Assembly (NCBI RefSeq): GCF_001038505.1
Contig: NZ_LDPY01000001.1
Span: 3,472,001 to 3,536,000, forward strand
From: Puniceibacterium sp. IMCC21224
Lineage (GTDB): Bacteria > Pseudomonadota > Alphaproteobacteria > Rhodobacterales > Rhodobacteraceae
DNA length: 64,000 bases
Direction of reading: 5' to 3'
Shown: positions 50,805 to 60,292 of the stretch, in pieces
Layout of the letters: every line of letters begins with the position of its first letter
Position numbering within the stretch: position 1 is the stretch's first letter
Position numbers and translations under genes: made by a program
Notes under the pieces: generated by a model
What the model was told of the DNA's origin: nothing
What the model saw: the letters and a program-made list of their open reading frames with translations, nothing else
Databases searched by the model: none

Positions 50805-53042
50805 TCAGAGGATAGTGGCCCAATCTTCGAGCTGCCCGTCATCCTCATCAAATTCGCCTTGCAGATGGATGATCTGATCGTCCCCAAGCATAAGCGTCGT
50901 CAGCGGGTTTTCGCCGTCATCGCTCTGGGTCACACGCACGTCTGCTAAATCGAAATCAACGCCCCCATCGATCGCAATGGTGTCGCGACCCGGCGTAAAA
51001 TCCGTGATCGTCGTCTCGAAATTTTCCTCGGTCGAAAATCGAAAGGTATCGAAGCCATAACCTCCGGTCACCTCGTTGGTGCCCGCTCCGGGCAAAAGTA
51101 TATCGCCGTTCTGCCCGCCCAGCAGGGTGTCGTCGCCGTCGTCGCCCAGCAGGATATCCGCTCCTTTTCCGCCTTTCAGGTAGTCATTGCCGCCCTCGCC
51201 GAACAGCCGGTCATTACCGCTGCCGCCCTTGAGAGTGTCATCGCCTATGCGGCCCCGCAGATCGTCGTCGCCAGCGTTGCCGACCACCGAATCGTCACCT
51301 CTGCCACCGTTGAGCGTGTCTGCCCCCTGCGTGCCGATCAGAGTGTCGTCGCCTTTGTGCCCCTTGATGTGATGCTGCCACGGCTTGAGTGCGATGTATT
51401 CGTCCAGGTCAACCTCGCGGGTCGTGGTGGGCACAGGCGCTTCGTCAACGTCATCCTCTGCGGAATCGGCAAGTGCCTCTTGTTGCGCGGGCAACACCGG
51501 CGTTTGCGATTGCTCCACTATGCCGGTGTATTCCTGAAACGCCTCGGTCGGTGCGATGCCGGTGATGACCACCTGCATGATCTCTCCGGGCTCCAGCCGC
51601 ACTGTCAAAAAGCCATTATCGTGCACATCTTCGGGGTTCTCCTCGCGCAGCACAGCGGTCGAACTGTTGCTGCCTGCTGCTTCGCCGTCGGCAACACCCA
51701 GCACCTGCACAGACATTGAATCAAAGCCGGTGATAAGGTTGGCAAGGTCGATTTCGGTTTCCTCGGTCTCGCTTGCTGTAGAGGCCAGGAAAAACACCAG
51801 TTCGCCGTTGCCGTGAAATGCATGAACGTCAAGATCGCCCAAATCCGCCTCGGTCGCGTCCGAAGCCGGATCAAGGTCCAGCATCGTCTTGCCTGGGATC
51901 GTGTCGCTCATCAGGCGAAACATCACGCCTGGCGCTGTCAGCGCAGTGTGGCTGAACCCCATGCTCAGAGAATTGTCCGAATTCTGCAAAAGCGGCCAGG
52001 CGTATGCGGCATCAACGCCGCTCGCGACGAATTCCTCGACCATATTTAACATCTCGTGCGCCTGAAAAAGGCCATAATCTTCGTCACGCTCAAATGCCGC
52101 AGAGGAGCCAGACTGATTCCACTCGGTCACATAAATGTCTAAATCTTCATATTCTTCGCCCCAGGTGCCGTTTATAATATCCAGTTGATATCCGCGTTGA
52201 CCCGAAACGGCTGGCTCTTTTGAATAGGTATGGGAAACAATTCCGTCGATGTGATCAATTTCACCATCTTCAAAGCTGCTCATGATAATTTCGTTTGAAA
52301 TCACCGACCAATTCGGCTGACCATTGCCGCGGATAATGTCGCTATCCAGGTCGAGGTCGTATTTTTCATTCAAATCTGCCACGACATCAGCAGCGTCCCA
52401 ATCCGCGTAATGTTCGTTCAACGATGCGTAATCAAAATCTGTCCCCATCTGGATGACCACATCCACGTCGCCGGTTGCAGCGCCAATGGTGTCTGAGACG
52501 AGGCGCAGTTCGTCGTCGATCACTGCCGACATCTCGGCCGAAAGACGGCCGTACTCCATCGAGTTCATGCGACCGGAACCCCAGTATTCATTGCCAATTT
52601 CGAAGGCCGCAACCTCGGCCTCTCCATAGACGCCGGTCACAACATCATGGACAAAATCGCGCAGCTCTTCCTCATCAAAGCCCGGCAGGCGGTCGCCGTT
52701 GGCGTCAACCTGACTGGACAACATGGTCCGTGTCGGAAGCACGATGGTCACACTGGCGCCGACCTCATCCGCCATCTGCATAAAATCAGACAGCGGAATA
52801 AAGCTCTGCTCAAGCCCGTTTTCATTTCCCACAACAATTGTGGCGTCCGGGTTCGCTATATCAAAATACTCTTCTGTCAGAGAACCACCAGGATAACGCA
52901 TAGACGTTACACCAAGATCCGTTACCAGATCCGAATAAGAGCCTTCGCCTTCAGTGTAACCGCGAGGCGCAAGGATATTCCCACCAAAGATGCCATTGGT
53001 CGCCTGATCCCCTACAATTCCGGAAACTTCTATCGTTGGCAT
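50805..53042 (-). CDS. Secreted glycoside hydrolase-like protein with C-terminal RTX calcium-binding repeats
   Basis: A 745-residue acidic protein. Residues 1-390 resemble a clan-A (TIM-barrel) glycosidase: acid/base Glu152 in FEIGNEYWG and candidate nucleophile Glu307 in IYVTEWNQSG, both at strand ends as in families such as GH39, GH51 and related groups. A beta-rich domain follows (to about 510), then a Pro/Glu linker. Residues 560-655 contain RTX nonapeptides (GGRGDDSVV, GGSGNDRLF, GGKGADILL), and a C-terminal region of type I-secreted proteins. There is no Sec signal, as expected for type I export; no exporter genes are in the window. The 5' half is less GC-rich than its surroundings. AGGAG precedes the ATG; a terminator follows. 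Confidence 0.85.
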   Translation of the reverse strand: MPTIEVSGIVGDQATNGIFGGNILAPRGYTEGEGSYSDLVTDLGVTSMRYPGGSLTEEYFDIANPDATIVVGNENGLEQSFIPLSDFMQMADEVGASVTIVLPTRTMLSSQVDANGDRLPGFDEEELRDFVHDVVTGVYGEAEVAAFEIGNEYWGSGRMNSMEYGRLSAEMSAVIDDELRLVSDTIGAATGDVDVVIQMGTDFDYASLNEHYADWDAADVVADLNEKYDLDLDSDIIRGNGQPNWSVISNEIIMSSFEDGEIDHIDGIVSHTYSKEPAVSGQRGYQLDIINGTWGEEYEDLDIYVTEWNQSGSSAAFERDEDYGLFQAHEMLNMVEEFVASGVDAAYAWPLLQNSDNSLSMGFSHTALTAPGVMFRLMSDTIPGKTMLDLDPASDATEADLGDLDVHAFHGNGELVFFLASTASETEETEIDLANLITGFDSMSVQVLGVADGEAAGSNSSTAVLREENPEDVHDNGFLTVRLEPGEIMQVVITGIAPTEAFQEYTGIVEQSQTPVLPAQQEALADSAEDDVDEAPVPTTTREVDLDEYIALKPWQHHIKGHKGDDTLIGTQGADTLNGGRGDDSVVGNAGDDDLRGRIGDDTLKGGSGNDRLFGEGGNDYLKGGKGADILLGDDGDDTLLGGQNGDILLPGAGTNEVTGGYGFDTFRFSTEENFETTITDFTPGRDTIAIDGGVDFDLADVRVTQSDDGENPLTTLMLGDDQIIHLQGEFDEDDGQLEDWATIL

Positions 53043-53230
53043 CTCTCACTCCTGAAACAATCAAGTGAGAGTTTTTTAGGATTCCAGGGGTTCTGGCGTT
53101 AGGTCTTCAGGCGGATATCAAATTGCAACAGAAGACGAAATTCTATCCAGCCGTATAGGGTCGGTTCCAAACGGCGCGGTTTAACAATGGGTTCTGTCGC
53201 AAAAGTTGCGAAACTGCGCTGCAACCTCTG

Positions 53231-53992
53231 TCAGCTGACCGGCTGCGCGTCGTCCTTGAGCAGGTCGCGCAATTGCCGCCGCCGCGAGATCCCCAGTTTC
53301 GCGTACCCCCGCTTGCGGTAAGTCGCGACGGTGGACGGCCGCAGGCTGAGGGACGAGGCGAGCTCGGCCTCGCTGCTACCGACTCCCAGCTCGGCAAGGA
53401 TCTGCGCCTCTCTTGTGCTGAGTTCGGGCGACAGGCGACGCAAACGGTCGGCCAGGCCGGATTGCGACGGCAGGGCGGCCGCGTCTGACAGCGCGTGGTG
53501 CCGTGCCAGCGCCGCGATCAGAATCGGGGCAGTGACGCAGACCTGATCAATGGCATCGCCGGAAAACGGTGTACGGTCGCGCATACGGTAAGCGTTGATC
53601 GTATAGCTGGTCGGCCCCTGGCCCAGCATGATCGACAGACGATCACCGACTTCGCCAGCACCATAACATTCCAGGCGGTATTCCAGATCCCGAATCGACC
53701 GGCTGGCCCGCCGCGCCACCAGCACGCTGCCATGGGCCCGCCCCAGATTGGCCTGGGTTGCGGTGTCGCGGTTCCAGTAGACATTGGCGTAGCGCAGCGA
53801 CGCCACATGCGCGAATACCGAATGCCGTGCATCGCGGCTTTCGGCGACGATCAGAGTGGGGGTGTCCCCATGGGCAAAGGCCGAACACATGTCGGCGTCC
53901 AGTTCCTCGGACAGCACACGCATCAGCGCGACCCCAAAGCCATCCATCGCGATCGCTGCCACAAGGCGCGACAGGTTTTCAGAGCCGGTCAT
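53231..53992 (-). CDS. LuxR family transcriptional regulator
   Basis: A 253-residue protein with a C-terminal LuxR-type HTH (LSTREAQILAELGVGSSEAE followed by LASSLSLRPSTVATYRKRGY) and an N-terminal domain of unknown ligand specificity (residues 1-180). ATG 53992 is preferred because AGGA lies 7 bases upstream; an in-frame GTG at 54031 is less likely. It is divergent from the VOC protein gene, about 100 bases away, and may control it or the glycosidase gene. Confidence 0.88.
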   Translation of the reverse strand: MTGSENLSRLVAAIAMDGFGVALMRVLSEELDADMCSAFAHGDTPTLIVAESRDARHSVFAHVASLRYANVYWNRDTATQANLGRAHGSVLVARRASRSIRDLEYRLECYGAGEVGDRLSIMLGQGPTSYTINAYRMRDRTPFSGDAIDQVCVTAPILIAALARHHALSDAAALPSQSGLADRLRRLSPELSTREAQILAELGVGSSEAELASSLSLRPSTVATYRKRGYAKLGISRRRQLRDLLKDDAQPVS

Positions 53993-54090
53993 GCAGCGGT
54001 CCTTCTTGTCCCTGTTTTTCGATGACACCACCCCAATGTGGGTCGCCTATATCTGGCCCCACACACGAACTGCGAACGCGAGGAGGACCC

Positions 54091-54642
54091 ATGTCGCTGA
54101 AACCGAAACTGCCGAATGTCAAAGGCCTGTATCACTATTCCTTTCCCTGCCGGGATGCCGAAGAAACCCGCGCCTTTTACGAGGATATCCTGGGTTTGCC
54201 GCTGGTCGCCTGCATGCAGTCCGACCGGGTGCCCAGCACCGGCGAATATGGCCCTTATGTGCATTTCTTTCATGAAATGGGCGACGGGTCGTATTTTGCC
54301 TTCTTCGATCTGGGCAGGAACGACATGCCGGAACCGTCGCCCAACACGCCGGACTGGGTAATGCACTTTGCGGTCGAAGTGGACACCGTCGCGGATGTTC
54401 TGACCTACAAGGCGCGTCTGAACGAGTGTGGTGTCGAGACGACGGATATCGTCGATCACGGCTTCATCAACTCGATCTACTTCTTCGATCCCAACGGCCT
54501 GCGGCTCGAGATCACCGCGCGGGTCGATAAACCCGGCGAGATCGAGCAGATGGCCCGCGAGGCCCATCAGGGGCTGAAGAAATGGCAGGAAAAGAAGGCC
54601 GGGCTGATCGCTGACCGCGCCAAGATCGCCGAACCAACCTGA
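54091..54642 (+). CDS. VOC (glyoxalase/bleomycin resistance/dioxygenase) superfamily protein
   Basis: A 183-residue metal-dependent VOC protein starting at ATG 54091, after AGGAGG at 54081. Metal-ligand candidates are His in KGLYHYSFPCRD, Glu/His in YVHFFHEMG, His in DWVMHFAVEVD and Glu in GLRLEITARVD. The pattern of two beta-alpha-beta-beta-beta units is that of extradiol dioxygenase-like or glyoxalase-like members. The substrate is unknown. A bidirectional terminator follows. Confidence 0.88.
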   Translation: MSLKPKLPNVKGLYHYSFPCRDAEETRAFYEDILGLPLVACMQSDRVPSTGEYGPYVHFFHEMGDGSYFAFFDLGRNDMPEPSPNTPDWVMHFAVEVDTVADVLTYKARLNECGVETTDIVDHGFINSIYFFDPNGLRLEITARVDKPGEIEQMAREAHQGLKKWQEKKAGLIADRAKIAEPT

Positions 54643-54676
54643 CGTCAGCCTTGATCGGCCGACCCGCGCCGACCGG

Positions 54677-54708
54677 AAAAGCCCCGCTGCGACACAGCGG
54701 GGCTTTTT
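54677..54708. terminator. Bidirectional terminator between VOC and dienelactone hydrolase genes
   Basis: AAAAGCCCCGCTG-CGACA-CAGCGGGGCTTTT: a 13-base stem flanked by A and T runs, serving convergent genes on both strands. Confidence 0.88.
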
Positions 54709-54718
54709 GTCAGATATG

Positions 54719-55390
54719 TCAGACGCCCAAAGCATCCGAAAACAGGGTCATGGTCCGGGCCCAGGCCAGGTTGGCGCTGCCCTCATCATAGCTGGCGCGG
54801 GCGTCGCAGTTGAACCCGTGGCCCGCGTCATAAAGGTGGATACCCAGTTCGGGGCGGCGTTCGCGTATTGTCTCGACATTCTCCATCGAGATCGAATGAT
54901 CCTCGCGGCCGAAATGCAGCATGGTCGGGCAACGCGGCATCTTGTCGGCGACGGGGGCGATCTGGCCACCGTAATAACTGACGGCAGCACTGATCCCGTC
55001 AAGTCGGGCAGCGGACTGGAACGCCAGCGACCCGCCAAGGCAGAACCCGACCACGCCCACCTTCAGACCCTGCGCCGCAAGGTGCGCGCGCGCGGCATCG
55101 ACATCCGCCAGCGCATTGTCCCAGTTGAAATCCTTGAGGAACGGTCGCGCGGCGTCGACATCCTCGGGGGAATAGCCGCTTTCGAACCCGGGCTGCACCC
55201 GGTCGAACAGCGCTGGCGCTACAGCGACATAACCCGCAGCCGCAAAGCGGTCGGCAACGCTGCGAATATGCGGGTTCACGCCGAAAATTTCCTGTAGCAC
55301 GATGACGCCCGCGCGCGCGCCTTGGGCAGTGGCCTCATAGGCGCCGGGGGCAAAGCCGTCCTTGGCGCTTAGCTGAATATGTTGTCCCAT
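54719..55390 (-). CDS. Dienelactone hydrolase family protein
   Basis: An alpha/beta hydrolase of 223 residues. The nucleophile is Cys in VGFCLGGSLAF, as in true dienelactone hydrolases; Asp lies in LHFGREDHSISME and His in YDAGHGFNCD. Dienelactone hydrolases open lactones in ring-cleavage pathways, but many homologues have other substrates. It lies 42 bases after the iclR gene on the same strand, so the two are probably co-transcribed and the enzyme belongs to the UbiD/molybdenum hydroxylase pathway opposite. Confidence 0.92.
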   Translation of the reverse strand: MGQHIQLSAKDGFAPGAYEATAQGARAGVIVLQEIFGVNPHIRSVADRFAAAGYVAVAPALFDRVQPGFESGYSPEDVDAARPFLKDFNWDNALADVDAARAHLAAQGLKVGVVGFCLGGSLAFQSAARLDGISAAVSYYGGQIAPVADKMPRCPTMLHFGREDHSISMENVETIRERRPELGIHLYDAGHGFNCDARASYDEGSANLAWARTMTLFSDALGV

Positions 55391-55432
55391 TGCTGGTCCG
55401 TTCCTTTCTTGTGGTTTGGATCATTGCAGGCC

Positions 55433-56215
55433 TCACTTGATGGTGGCGCCCAGTGTCTCGCTCATGGCGCGGCTGACGCGCTTCATCACGGTGGCAATTC
55501 CACCGTCCGGTCCCAGATCTGCCGCGTTGCTTAGGCCAAGCGCGGTGATCGCAGCGCAGATCGTGTTGTCGCTGTCAAAGACCGGGCAGGACAGGCCGAA
55601 AAACCCCGAATGGATCTGGTTGTGGGTGGCCGCCACCCCCAACTCACGGATACCGTCCAACTCCTTGCGGGTCTGCGCCAGCAACCCGGGGCGGGCCGCG
55701 TCTTCGATCTGGGCGATGGCGATCCATTCGCGTTCCTTGAGATGCGCCATAAAGGTGCGCCCGGTGGCGGTCGACATCAGCGGCAACACATAGCCGACCC
55801 GCACAGAAAGCGGCACAGGCAGTTCGCTGTCCAGCCGGAACACAATCGTCGCACCACGATTACCCCAGACCGATAACGAGATCGAGGTACTGGTTTCCTC
55901 AAGCGCCTGCGGCAGCATTTCGCGCCCCAGATCAACCACATTCAACTGGTTGATCGCCGCCAGCCCAAGCTGCAGCGCGGTCGGTCCAAGGCCGTAATGC
56001 GACGTCGCCCCATCCTGCACGACAAGTCCGAGCCGCTGAAAGCTCACAAGATACAGATGCGCCTTGGACGGAGCCATGCCCGCCCGTTCAGCGAGCGTCT
56101 TGAGTGGCAGCTTGCCGTGTACCGCCGACAGACGACGGATCAGTTCAAAGCCGACCTCGACCGACTGGATTCCCCTTCGCTGATCTTTTTGATCAGGGCT
56201 CTTAGCGTCTTGCAT
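55433..56215 (-). CDS. IclR family transcriptional regulator
   Basis: A 260-residue regulator with an N-terminal winged HTH (LKTLAERAGMAPSKAHLYLV) and C-terminal IclR effector domain (FDSDNTICAAITALG). ATG 56215 has AGGA at a proper distance; GTG 56221 is too close. It is divergent from the UbiD-like gene and is the likely switch of that operon, with an aromatic or related acid as probable ligand. Confidence 0.92.
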   Translation of the reverse strand: MQDAKSPDQKDQRRGIQSVEVGFELIRRLSAVHGKLPLKTLAERAGMAPSKAHLYLVSFQRLGLVVQDGATSHYGLGPTALQLGLAAINQLNVVDLGREMLPQALEETSTSISLSVWGNRGATIVFRLDSELPVPLSVRVGYVLPLMSTATGRTFMAHLKEREWIAIAQIEDAARPGLLAQTRKELDGIRELGVAATHNQIHSGFFGLSCPVFDSDNTICAAITALGLSNAADLGPDGGIATVMKRVSRAMSETLGATIK

Positions 56216-56259
56216 GTTCACCGTCCTGATTGCTCTTGACCTATACTAAATTTTTCATC

Positions 56260-56288
56260 ATTCTACAACTGAATTTGACGAAAGTGAA
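56260..56288 (-). promoter_or_regulatory. Possible promoter of the iclR gene
   Basis: On the minus strand TTCACT, 17 bases, TAGAAT, in an AT-rich island of the divergent gap to the UbiD-like gene. The IclR protein probably binds in this gap, but I see no clear palindrome. Confidence 0.35.
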
Positions 56289-56332
56289 TCTCTCATCACC
56301 GCATGAAGGTTTTACACGTCGCGGGAGGAACG

Positions 56333-57892
56333 ATGAATTCTATAGATAGACGCGAAGCGGGCCTGAATGAAAAGGCCTGCGATCTGAGAACTTTTCTGCA
56401 ACAGCTCCGCATGTCGGGCGAAATCAAAGAGTTCTTGGACCCGGTCGAGCTGGGCGATGTTGCCGCGGAATTTGAGGCGACTGACAAGGCCGTGATGTTT
56501 CATGCCGCCGGGGGCGTCGGCGGACGTCTGGTCGGAAACGTGGCCGGTAGCCGCGGCCGGCTGGCACTCGCCTTTGGTACCGATGCTGCGGGGTTGCTGA
56601 ACGAGGTGATGGGTCGGCTCGCCAAACCGCAGGTCAGCCACGAGGTCGCAGGTGAACAGGCCCCGGCGCAAGAGGTTGTATTGACCGGCGAAGAGGCGGA
56701 TTTTTCGGTGCTGCCCGTCCATCTGCAACATGGCATGGACGGTGGGCCCTATATCTCGTCCTCAATGGATATTGTCGTCGATCCACGCAACGGCCTGTCC
56801 AATGTCGGCATCCGTCGCCTGATGGTGCGTGGCCGTCGCGAGGCCGGTGTCGATCTGGTGGCGCCAAGCGACCTCAAGGCGATCTACGAACATTTTGTCG
56901 CGCAGAAACAGCACATGCCAGTCGCCTTTGTGGTCGGCTCGCACCCGATCGACCATGTTGCCGCAACGATGCGGATTCCGGTGGACGAGGTCGGCCTGAT
57001 GGCATCGCTGCGCGGCGCGCCGATGCCGGTGGTGAAATGCGTCACCAACGATCTGATGGTGCCCGCCGATGCGGAATATGTCCTCGAAGGATATCTGGAT
57101 TGCGCCGGTCATGTCGAAGCCGAAGGCCCCTATGGCGAATTCCTTGGCTATTACGGCGGGGTTAAGCAGAACCCGGTCTTCCACCTGACCGCGATCACCC
57201 ATCGCCGCGACCCGATCTTCCAGACCTCGACCATCGCGGGGCCGAACCTGGGCCAGACCGACAGCGCCCAGCTGATCGCGCTGCGCACCGAGGTCACGAT
57301 CTGGCGCGCACTGGAAACCGCTGTACGCGAGCCGCTGAACGTCCACGCCACCACCGCGTCGGGCGGCATGTTCAACCTTCGCGTGTCAATGCGCCAGCGC
57401 GTCCCCGGCGAAGCGCGCAACGCCATCGCCGCCTGTTTCGGGTCGCTGGCCAACGTCAAACATGTGTTCGTCTTCGATCCTGACATCGACATCTTTTCGG
57501 ACCGTCAATGCGACTGGGCGCTGGCCACACGGCTTCAGGCCGACCGTGACATCATCATCCAGTCGGGGATGCGCACGCTGCCGCTCGACCCCTCTTTGGC
57601 AGGGGCACGGGTCGGGTCCAAGGCCGGGTTCGACTGCACCATGCCGATCGAGGTGGCCCGCACGCTTGAGGCCCGCGTGCCGCTGCCGCCGGTCTTTGGC
57701 CCGTCCTCGGCCGCGTCGGTAGAAGAGGCTCTGGCCGAGGGTGCCAAGACCTATGGCGAATTGATGAGCGCAATCGGCACCAAGGACGGCCGCGAAATCT
57801 TTGCCGTCTTCGATATGCTGCGCGCGGCGGGACGGCTGGACCGGGATGCGGATGGCCGCTGGTGCCTGTCGGGGTCCGGGGGGGCGGCGTAA
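56333..57892 (+). CDS. UbiD family (de)carboxylase
   Basis: A prenylated-FMN-dependent decarboxylase of 519 residues. Family features are ISSSMDIVVDPRNGLSNVG, EAEGPYGEFLGYYGGVKQNP with the conserved Glu, and FQTSTIAGPNLGQTDS. UbiD-like enzymes reversibly decarboxylate aromatic and alpha,beta-unsaturated acids. ATG 56333 follows GGGAGGAA. No ubiX-type flavin prenyltransferase is visible, so the cofactor must come from elsewhere. The stop is immediately followed by the molybdenum hydroxylase start. It leads an operon with that subunit, a crotonase and a TRAP importer, all under the divergent IclR. Confidence 0.92.
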   Translation: MNSIDRREAGLNEKACDLRTFLQQLRMSGEIKEFLDPVELGDVAAEFEATDKAVMFHAAGGVGGRLVGNVAGSRGRLALAFGTDAAGLLNEVMGRLAKPQVSHEVAGEQAPAQEVVLTGEEADFSVLPVHLQHGMDGGPYISSSMDIVVDPRNGLSNVGIRRLMVRGRREAGVDLVAPSDLKAIYEHFVAQKQHMPVAFVVGSHPIDHVAATMRIPVDEVGLMASLRGAPMPVVKCVTNDLMVPADAEYVLEGYLDCAGHVEAEGPYGEFLGYYGGVKQNPVFHLTAITHRRDPIFQTSTIAGPNLGQTDSAQLIALRTEVTIWRALETAVREPLNVHATTASGGMFNLRVSMRQRVPGEARNAIAACFGSLANVKHVFVFDPDIDIFSDRQCDWALATRLQADRDIIIQSGMRTLPLDPSLAGARVGSKAGFDCTMPIEVARTLEARVPLPPVFGPSSAASVEEALAEGAKTYGELMSAIGTKDGREIFAVFDMLRAAGRLDRDADGRWCLSGSGGAA

Positions 57893-60292
57893 ATGTCGCC
57901 GCGCGACGTCTCTGCCCGCGACGCTGACGCCGGTCGTCCCTGGATCGGTCGCGCATTGCCCCGCTTCGAGGACAAGCGCCTGCTGGCCGGCAAGGGCCGG
58001 TATACCGACGATTTTCACCTGCCGAACGAGGCGATCGGGATCTTTGTCCGCTCGCCCTATGCCGCTGCACAAATCCTGTCGATCGACACCGGCGATGCCG
58101 CCGCGATGCCCGGTGTTCTGGCGGTCATCACCGGCCAGGATTATCTGGACGAAGGCGGCCAGCCGCTGCGCCATTTCGCCGATCCGGCCGATGCCCGCGA
58201 CCATACCCGGCGGGCCCTGGGTGGTGATGACGGCAACCATGTGATCGACCTTGGCCATCTGCCGATGCCGGTCGACCGGGTCCGGTATCCCGGCGAACCG
58301 GTGGCGTTGGTGGTGGCCGAAACGCTGCATCAGGCGCTTGACGCCGCCGAGGCTGTGGCGGTGGACTACGAGGAAACCGGTTTTGTCGTCTCAGCCGAGG
58401 CGGCGCTGGAACCCGGCGCGCCGCTGGTCGACCCGCAGATCCCCGGCAACTGCGCCGTGCGCGCGGAATTCGGTGACCGCGCTGCTGCCGAGGCCGCGAT
58501 TGCAGCCGCGCCTTGCGTGATTGAGCAGCGTTTTCCCAATCAGCGGATCGTCAATGCGCAGATGGAGCCACGGTCGGTCGTGGTGGAATATGACGCCGCC
58601 AGCGACCTGCTGCACATGATCGCGGGCAGTCAGGGCGCGGTGCGCCAGCGTGACACACTCGCCGCCGCCCTCGGATTGGAGCGGGACCGGGTCGAGGTGA
58701 CATGCCCCGACACCGGCGGCGGCTTTGGCCCGCGCACCAACCTGTCGTCGGAACAGCCGATCCTTGCCATTGCCGCGCGGCGGCTCGGGCGTCCGGTGCG
58801 CTGGACCTCGACCCGGTCGGAAAGCTTTCTGACCGATTTCGGTGGCCGCGATCTGATTTATAGCGCCCGGATGGGGCTGGACAGCGATGGCCGCATTCTG
58901 GGCTACTCGTGCGAGATGACCGGCAATGTCGGTGCCTATACGGTGGCTTTTGTGCCGATGGCCAACAGCTTTCGCGTGATGACCACGGTCTACCACGTGC
59001 CAGCCGCCGGGGTCCGCATCCGCGGGGCGATGACCAACACCGTGCCGACCGCACCCTATCGCGGCGCCGGTCGGCCCGAAGCGACCTACACGATGGAACG
59101 TATGCTGGATCTTGCCGCGCGCAAGCTGGGACTGGACCGGCTTGAGATCCGGCGCCGCAATCTGGTGCCAAGAGCGGCGCTGCCCTATACCACGGCCATG
59201 GGCCTGACCTATGACAGCGGCGATTTTGCAGCCAATATGGCACAGGTTCAGGAACTGGCAGATATAGCTGGTTTTGACGCCCGCCACACTGATGCTGCCC
59301 AACGTGGCAAACTGGCCGGGATCGCGCTGGCCAATTATATCGAAAGCCCGGTCGGCATCCCGCACGAACGTATCGACACCACGGTGCTGCCTGACGGCGT
59401 GGTCGAGGTGGTCACCGGAACGCAATCAACTGGACAGGGGCACGAGACCAGCTTTGCCCAAGTGATGGCTGACCGGCTGGGCGTGACGCCGTACCAGGTG
59501 CGGCTGATCTCGGGCGATACCCGGCGGGTTGTGTCGGGGGGCGGGTCACATTCCGACCGCTCGATGCGGCTGGGTGGGGCGTTGATGGTGGAAACCTCGG
59601 CGCGGATTGTTGAGCGCGCCCGCGCCATCGCGGCGCATGTCCATGACGCGGCAGAGGCCGCAGTTCAGTGGGACGGCGCGCTGATCCGGATCGACGGGCG
59701 CAACGAGGCGCTGAGCCTGTTTGACGTGGCAAGGCTGACCGAGACAGCGGATCTGCCGGATGATCTGGCCGGACCGCTGACCGCCAGCGCCAGCTTTACC
59801 GGGCGGATGCCGGCCTATCCCACGGGATCGGCGGTGTGCGAGGTCGAGGTAGATCCGGAAACCGGGCAGGTCGCGATCACGCGCTACACCTCGATCGACG
59901 ACGTCGGCCAGCCGATCAACCCGCTGATCCTGCACGGTCAGGTCCATGGCGGCATCGTTCAAGGCACGGGCCAAGCACTGTCCGAGGCGGCGTTCACCGA
60001 TCCCGACACCGGGCAAGTGCTGACCGGCAGCTTCATGGATTACGGCATGACCCGCGCCGCCGACATGCCAAGCTTTGCGGTCGATATGGTCGAAGACCCG
60101 ACCGCAGGCAATCCGCTGCGCGTCAAGGGCGGCGGCGAAAGCGGGATCACCCCGGCGCTGGCCACCACAATGAACGCGATCATCGACGCGCTGACGCCGC
60201 TCGGGGTGACGCATCTGGACATGCCCGCAACGCCGGGACGGGTCTGGGAGGCCATTCAGGCCGCCGCAGGCAAGAGAGGGGAGCAGACATGA
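57893..60292 (+). CDS. Xanthine dehydrogenase family molybdopterin-binding (large) subunit
   Basis: A 799-residue molybdenum hydroxylase large subunit. The N-terminus GRALPRFEDKRLLAGKGRYT is typical. Other motifs: DTGGGFGPRTN (Mo-cofactor site), APYRGAGRPEATYTMERMLD (form II, not the CSFR of CO dehydrogenase) and GGGESGITPALATT with the catalytic Glu. Such subunits normally pair with FAD and 2x[2Fe-2S] subunits, which are absent here and not visible within the window. It would hydroxylate a carbon next to a heteroatom or an aromatic/aldehyde carbon. It starts directly after the UbiD stop and overlaps the crotonase gene by ATGA. Confidence 0.93.
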   Translation: MSPRDVSARDADAGRPWIGRALPRFEDKRLLAGKGRYTDDFHLPNEAIGIFVRSPYAAAQILSIDTGDAAAMPGVLAVITGQDYLDEGGQPLRHFADPADARDHTRRALGGDDGNHVIDLGHLPMPVDRVRYPGEPVALVVAETLHQALDAAEAVAVDYEETGFVVSAEAALEPGAPLVDPQIPGNCAVRAEFGDRAAAEAAIAAAPCVIEQRFPNQRIVNAQMEPRSVVVEYDAASDLLHMIAGSQGAVRQRDTLAAALGLERDRVEVTCPDTGGGFGPRTNLSSEQPILAIAARRLGRPVRWTSTRSESFLTDFGGRDLIYSARMGLDSDGRILGYSCEMTGNVGAYTVAFVPMANSFRVMTTVYHVPAAGVRIRGAMTNTVPTAPYRGAGRPEATYTMERMLDLAARKLGLDRLEIRRRNLVPRAALPYTTAMGLTYDSGDFAANMAQVQELADIAGFDARHTDAAQRGKLAGIALANYIESPVGIPHERIDTTVLPDGVVEVVTGTQSTGQGHETSFAQVMADRLGVTPYQVRLISGDTRRVVSGGGSHSDRSMRLGGALMVETSARIVERARAIAAHVHDAAEAAVQWDGALIRIDGRNEALSLFDVARLTETADLPDDLAGPLTASASFTGRMPAYPTGSAVCEVEVDPETGQVAITRYTSIDDVGQPINPLILHGQVHGGIVQGTGQALSEAAFTDPDTGQVLTGSFMDYGMTRAADMPSFAVDMVEDPTAGNPLRVKGGGESGITPALATTMNAIIDALTPLGVTHLDMPATPGRVWEAIQAAAGKRGEQT

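Noticed and set aside
51080..51362. DNA repeat or CRISPR-like array
   Set aside because: The periodicity comes from coding for RTX nonapeptides (GGxGxDxxx), not from DNA repeats with spacers.
59836..60288. Upstream extension of the crotonase frame
   Set aside because: It overlaps the molybdenum hydroxylase in another frame and is Arg/Gly-rich without motifs; ATG 60289 is coupled by ATGA.
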